DNA of 10,226 bases from an uncultured Bacilli bacterium (GTDB lineage Bacteria > Bacillota_I > Bacilli_A > RF39 > UBA660). The notes under the pieces are model-generated. The model had not been told where the DNA came from. It saw nothing but the letters and a program-made list of their open reading frames with translations, and ran no database searches. The stretch is taken from the NCBI GenBank assembly GCA_947631655.1, contig CANRME010000042.1:1-10226 (forward strand). Reading direction: 5' to 3'. The translations under genes and the position numbers were made by a program. Below, in pieces: positions 8,533-10,226 of the stretch (positions within the stretch are counted from its first letter, which is position 1; the number at the start of each line of letters is the position of its first letter).

Positions 8533-9245
8533 ACTAATCTTCTCCTTCTATTACGAACTACTATCACCGTTGTCACAGCCCCACCTACTCCAACTATTAA
8601 AACTACCACTAAAATTACTTTCCAATTTTTAGTAAAGAAATCAATAATAGGAATATCTTTATCTTCATCTTCTCTTTTCTTAACTTCTTTTAAAGCTTTT
8701 TCTTTAAATTCCATTTCCGTCATATCATAATCATTAACTACAAAAGTTTGACACATATAATAATCCGGAATTTCATTACATATATCATAATCACTCATTC
8801 GATTATATTTTGGAATGGTTATTGGAATAGATCTTAGTTTTTCAGTACTACATAATCCAGTACCATAAATGTCAACATTAATATTTCTTATTTCTACCGG
8901 AAGTCCAGCATCTAATGCTAATTCTCCTTTATCAGTATTAGAATAATTAAAAGTATATTTTCGATTTTCCGTTACATTATCAACTTGAATTCTTAAATCT
9001 TCCGTAACATTATAGATATTAACTTGCATTCGATAGTAAGTATCTATATTTTCGCTTTCCCGTTCATCTTCATAATACTCATCAGGATAACGGTATTTAA
9101 CAGCTTCCCAATCGGCATTAATGTTATATGCTATTTTAGATAATCTTATAATTTCTTCATTACTACAACTAGATTCTGCACTAACAGGCAAATAAAATAA
9201 ACTAGCTAGTAGACATAAATAAGAATAAAATAATATTTTTTTCAT
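8529..9245 (-). CDS. Type I membrane protein with signal peptide, first gene of the Tad-like operon; unknown function
   Basis: I place the start at the ATG at 9245, giving 238 residues, because AGGTGG lies five bases upstream. The in-frame ATG at 9269 has no ribosome binding site and falls at the predicted transcription start. The product has a signal peptide (MKKILFYSYLCLLASLFYLP, likely cleaved after VSA at residue 23) and an extracytoplasmic domain (about 24-200) with Cys27, Cys132, Cys156 and Cys165. A charged Lys/Glu/Asp segment (about 178-198) is followed by a membrane helix (about 209-231) and a basic stop-transfer tail RNRRRRLV. This gives an outside N-terminus and a tiny cytoplasmic tail. 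I recognise no family. There is no LPxTG motif, so the tail is not a standard sortase signal. Being first in the operon and translationally coupled to the giant protein, it may anchor or assemble that protein at the membrane (inference). Confidence 0.82.
   Translation of the reverse strand: MKKILFYSYLCLLASLFYLPVSAESSCSNEEIIRLSKIAYNINADWEAVKYRYPDEYYEDERESENIDTYYRMQVNIYNVTEDLRIQVDNVTENRKYTFNYSNTDKGELALDAGLPVEIRNINVDIYGTGLCSTEKLRSIPITIPKYNRMSDYDICNEIPDYYMCQTFVVNDYDMTEMEFKEKALKEVKKREDEDKDIPIIDFFTKNWKVILVVVLIVGVGGAVTTVIVVRNRRRRLV
8533..8549 (-). promoter_or_regulatory. Ribosome binding site of the giant protein gene, embedded in upstream Arg codons
   Basis: On the minus strand AGAAGGAGA (8541-8549) sits eight bases before the ATG at 8532. 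The same bases are the AGA-AGG-AGA codons for the C-terminal Arg run of the preceding membrane protein. That protein stops at TGA overlapping the ATG (ATGA), with a TAA directly after it in the same frame. Initiation here is therefore probably coupled to upstream translation. Confidence 0.8.
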
Positions 9246-9275
9246 ACTTTCCACCTTACCTATTCTCATAAAATT

Positions 9276-9305
9276 ATTGTATCACATAATAAATGCATGT
9301 TACAA
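9276..9305 (-). promoter_or_regulatory. Sigma-A-type promoter of the Tad-like operon
   Basis: On the minus strand TTGTAA (9300-9305) and TACAAT (9276-9281) are separated by 18 bases. A TG one base upstream of the -10 box makes it an extended -10. Transcription would begin near 9269, leaving a leader of about 24 bases that carries the AGGTGG site of the first gene. It lies just after the terminator of the preceding gene. No other operon promoter was identified; internal promoters were not searched exhaustively. Confidence 0.75.
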
Positions 9306-9312
9306 GAAATAT

Positions 9313-9347
9313 TTCAAAAAATAAAGAAAAAACACCAAAGTGTCTTT
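9313..9347 (-). terminator. Rho-independent terminator after the EIIB-like gene
   Basis: In minus-strand sense AAAGACAC (9340-9347) pairs with GTGTTTTT (9328-9335) around a four-base loop (9336-9339), with one G-U pair. A T-rich run follows (down to about 9313). The stem begins inside the TAA stop codon of the EIIB-like gene. It separates that gene from the Tad-like operon promoter. Confidence 0.8.
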
Positions 9348-9666
9348 AAATTATATCATCGATATATTTTTTTAATTGTTTAGCGTCTTTACCAAAAATA
9401 ATTTTTAAAGTATTATCTATTTCTACAATACCTTGAGCTCCTAATTTAGTTATCCCTTCTTTATCAACTAAACTAATATCTTTTAAGATAACTTTAAAAC
9501 GCGAAACATTACACTCGGCATTGATAATGTTATCTTTCCCTCCTAAATAACCTATAAGTTTATTTACTTCAATATTAAAATCTTTCTTTTTTACTTTAAT
9601 TACTACTAAGGAAATAATTATTAAAATTATAACGATAATACTATATTGTAAAACTGTTTCCCACAT
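9346..9666 (-). CDS. Small membrane-tethered PTS EIIB-like (glucose-type) domain protein
   Basis: The ATG at 9666 is preferred (106 residues): AGGTGA sits five bases upstream, and the upstream in-frame GTG at 9675 lies within that site. The product has one N-terminal membrane helix (about 5-23), a basic KVKKK stretch, and a domain of about 70 residues resembling glucose-family PTS EIIB. The resemblance covers LIGYLGGKDNIINAECNVSR, VDKEGITKLGAQGIVE and a LKIIFGKDAKQLKKYIDDI end. In EIIB the Cys in the ACxTR-type motif is phosphorylated and passes phosphate to the sugar. Here a Cys is present (residue 52), but the following segment is CNVSR, one residue longer than CxTR. No EIIC or EIIA partner is in the window. 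It may be a sensor, a scavenged domain or part of a split transporter. It is a single-gene unit with its own terminator. Confidence 0.75.
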   Translation of the reverse strand: MWETVLQYSIIVIILIIISLVVIKVKKKDFNIEVNKLIGYLGGKDNIINAECNVSRFKVILKDISLVDKEGITKLGAQGIVEIDNTLKIIFGKDAKQLKKYIDDII

Positions 9667-9683
9667 ATTTATCACCTACGATA

Positions 9684-9712
9684 ATTATACTATACTTCTT
9701 TAATTAAATAAA
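9684..9712 (-). promoter_or_regulatory. Possible sigma-A promoter of the EIIB-like gene
   Basis: TATAAT (minus strand, 9684-9689) is a perfect -10 box, but the -35 at 17 bases distance is only TTTATT (9707-9712). Transcription would start near 9677, leaving a very short leader directly at the ribosome binding site. The weak -35 and short leader make this tentative. Confidence 0.4.
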
Positions 9713-9714
9713 GC

Positions 9715-9741
9715 ACTATTTTATGAAACTTTCATAAATTA
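9715..9741 (+). promoter_or_regulatory. Possible sporulation (sigma-K-like) promoter of the CotZ-like gene
   Basis: The plus strand has AC at 9715-9716, a 16-base gap and CATAAATTA at 9733-9741, which fits the CATAnnnTA -10 consensus of mother-cell sigma-K in Bacillus. A start near 9748 would leave a sensible leader with GGTGA at 9764-9768. No convincing sigma-A promoter was seen here. The motif is short, and the palindrome gives a second CATAnnnTA on the other strand (9717-9725), so confidence is low. Confidence 0.35.
9720..9738. repeat. Perfect 19-bp palindrome in the divergent intergenic region
   Basis: TTTATGAAA (9720-9728) and TTTCATAAA (9730-9738) are exact inverted repeats around a single C. 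The element lies between the start of the EIIB-like gene and the CotZ-like gene and overlaps the possible sigma-K-type -10 box. This size and symmetry suit a dimeric DNA-binding regulator. It lacks a T-tract at useful distance, so a terminator role is unlikely. AT-rich DNA yields such repeats by chance more often than balanced DNA does. Confidence 0.6.
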
Positions 9742-9774
9742 ATAATGAGAATACTAAAGAAAGGGTGAAATATG

Positions 9775-10215
9775 ATGTGTAATAACAATAACCAAAGTGG
9801 GTCTAATTGTGTAGCTGAAATCTTAAATGTTATTTTAGTATTACAACAAAATGCTTGTCCAGAAAGTTGTCTAGACTCTTGTGACCGACCAATGCTTGGA
9901 GGAGGAAGCAACTGCCTTGTATGTAATACAAGACCAGTAATGTTATATACTTGTTGTGGTAATGGTACACCTTGGAGCATGCCTATAAGCAAAGACCAAA
10001 CAGCTTCTTGTGAAACTTCTGGTACTGGTACTTGTTCTTCTGTATTTAGAGTAGAAAAAATTGATGGTAATTGTGCAACATTCCGCGTTTTACAAGATAA
10101 TCCAGATACTACAAGTCTTAATCCTTATGTAGCAACTAATTCTTTCTTCACAATGGATTTAGATTGCTGCTGTGTAATTCGTTGCTTACAAGATACTTAT
10201 GTTGAATGTGTCTAA
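9775..10215 (+). CDS. CotY/CotZ-family spore coat-like protein
   Basis: The product is 146 residues long if it starts at the second ATG (9775). The adjacent first ATG (9772) is only three bases after GGTGA, whereas neighbouring genes use five to six. Seventeen or so cysteines are spread over the chain. The conserved CotY/CotZ features are visible: an N-terminal AEILNVILVLQQNACPESC segment, a central VFRVEKIDGNCATFRVL and a C-terminal DLDCCCVIRCL, close to the DLxCFCAIxCL signature of Bacillus CotZ. In Bacillus, CotY and CotZ form disulfide-linked crust or exosporium lattices on spores (family knowledge). It has no signal peptide, as expected for a protein made in the mother cell. It points either divergently away from the Tad-like region or to an unrelated unit. 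Only 11 bp remain downstream, including a small palindrome (10216-10226) that might begin a terminator. Confidence 0.85.
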   Translation: MCNNNNQSGSNCVAEILNVILVLQQNACPESCLDSCDRPMLGGGSNCLVCNTRPVMLYTCCGNGTPWSMPISKDQTASCETSGTGTCSSVFRVEKIDGNCATFRVLQDNPDTTSLNPYVATNSFFTMDLDCCCVIRCLQDTYVECV

Positions 10216-10226
10216 GTATTTAATAC

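Noticed and set aside
8529..9245. Sortase-anchored protein because of C-terminal helix and basic tail
   Set aside because: No LPxTG or similar motif precedes the membrane helix; the region before it is a Lys/Glu/Asp-rich segment ending in PIIDFF, so a plain membrane anchor is more likely.
1..9245. Conjugative type IV secretion locus (VirB11 ATPase plus M23 enzyme)
   Set aside because: Two T2SF proteins and a CpaB/SAF protein next to the ATPase define a Tad-type system; there is no VirB4, VirD4, VirB6, relaxase or other transfer gene in the window.
1..9675. Possible use of TGA as tryptophan (Mollicutes code)
   Set aside because: All genes read through with TGG for Trp and without in-frame TGA. 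The only TGA seen at a gene end (8529-8531) is followed at once by TAA, so it gives no evidence of recoding.
9732..9992. Minus-strand open frame of 86 codons
   Set aside because: It is antisense to the CotY/CotZ-like gene and runs across the divergent intergenic region; the CotZ motifs make the plus strand the coding one.
10216..10226. Palindrome GTATTTAATAC as terminator of the CotZ-like gene
   Set aside because: Five-base AT-rich arms around one base are too short for a loop, and the window ends before any T-tract could be seen.

Overview
The window is AT-rich, uses the standard bacterial code without in-frame TGA, and has strong AGGAGG/AGGTGA-type ribosome binding sites. Together with a CotY/CotZ-type spore-coat gene and a PTS EIIB-like gene, this points to a low-GC Bacillota (Bacilli-side) bacterium. 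An uncultured gut lineage of the reduced-Bacilli kind is my guess; nothing in the window identifies the species.

About 90% of the window (1-9245) is one tightly packed minus-strand operon of seven genes, read from right to left. Order of transcription: (1) a type I membrane protein with a signal peptide, a C-terminal membrane segment and a poly-Arg tail (8529-9245); (2) a giant 1411-residue, cysteine-rich secreted or membrane-anchored protein with a thioester-like domain and an intact M23 (LytM) peptidase domain (4297-8532); (3) a membrane-anchored TadE/pseudopilin-like protein (3598-4281); (4) a CpaB/RcpC-like SAF-domain protein (2817-3584); (5) a TadA/VirB11-like secretion ATPase (1632-2789); (6) and (7) two T2SF-family inner-membrane platform proteins, TadB-like (704-1609) and TadC-like (cut by the window edge, 1-704). 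This is the core of a Tad/Flp-type (type IV filament) export machine. The main point of interest is that it is co-transcribed with a very large surface protein that could be its tip adhesin, its substrate or its cell-wall-opening enzyme. A good sigma-A promoter lies at 9276-9305, and gene junctions are 0-30 bp with several stop/start overlaps.

Upstream lies a separate minus-strand gene (9346-9666) for a small membrane-tethered EIIB-like domain, ending in a clear rho-independent terminator that insulates the pilus operon. Divergent from it is a plus-strand CotY/CotZ-like cysteine-rich spore-coat protein (9775-10215). The roughly 105-bp divergent region between them carries a perfect 19-bp palindrome and a sequence resembling a mother-cell sigma-K promoter.

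There is no rRNA, tRNA, CRISPR, insertion sequence or gene-free stretch over 300 bp.
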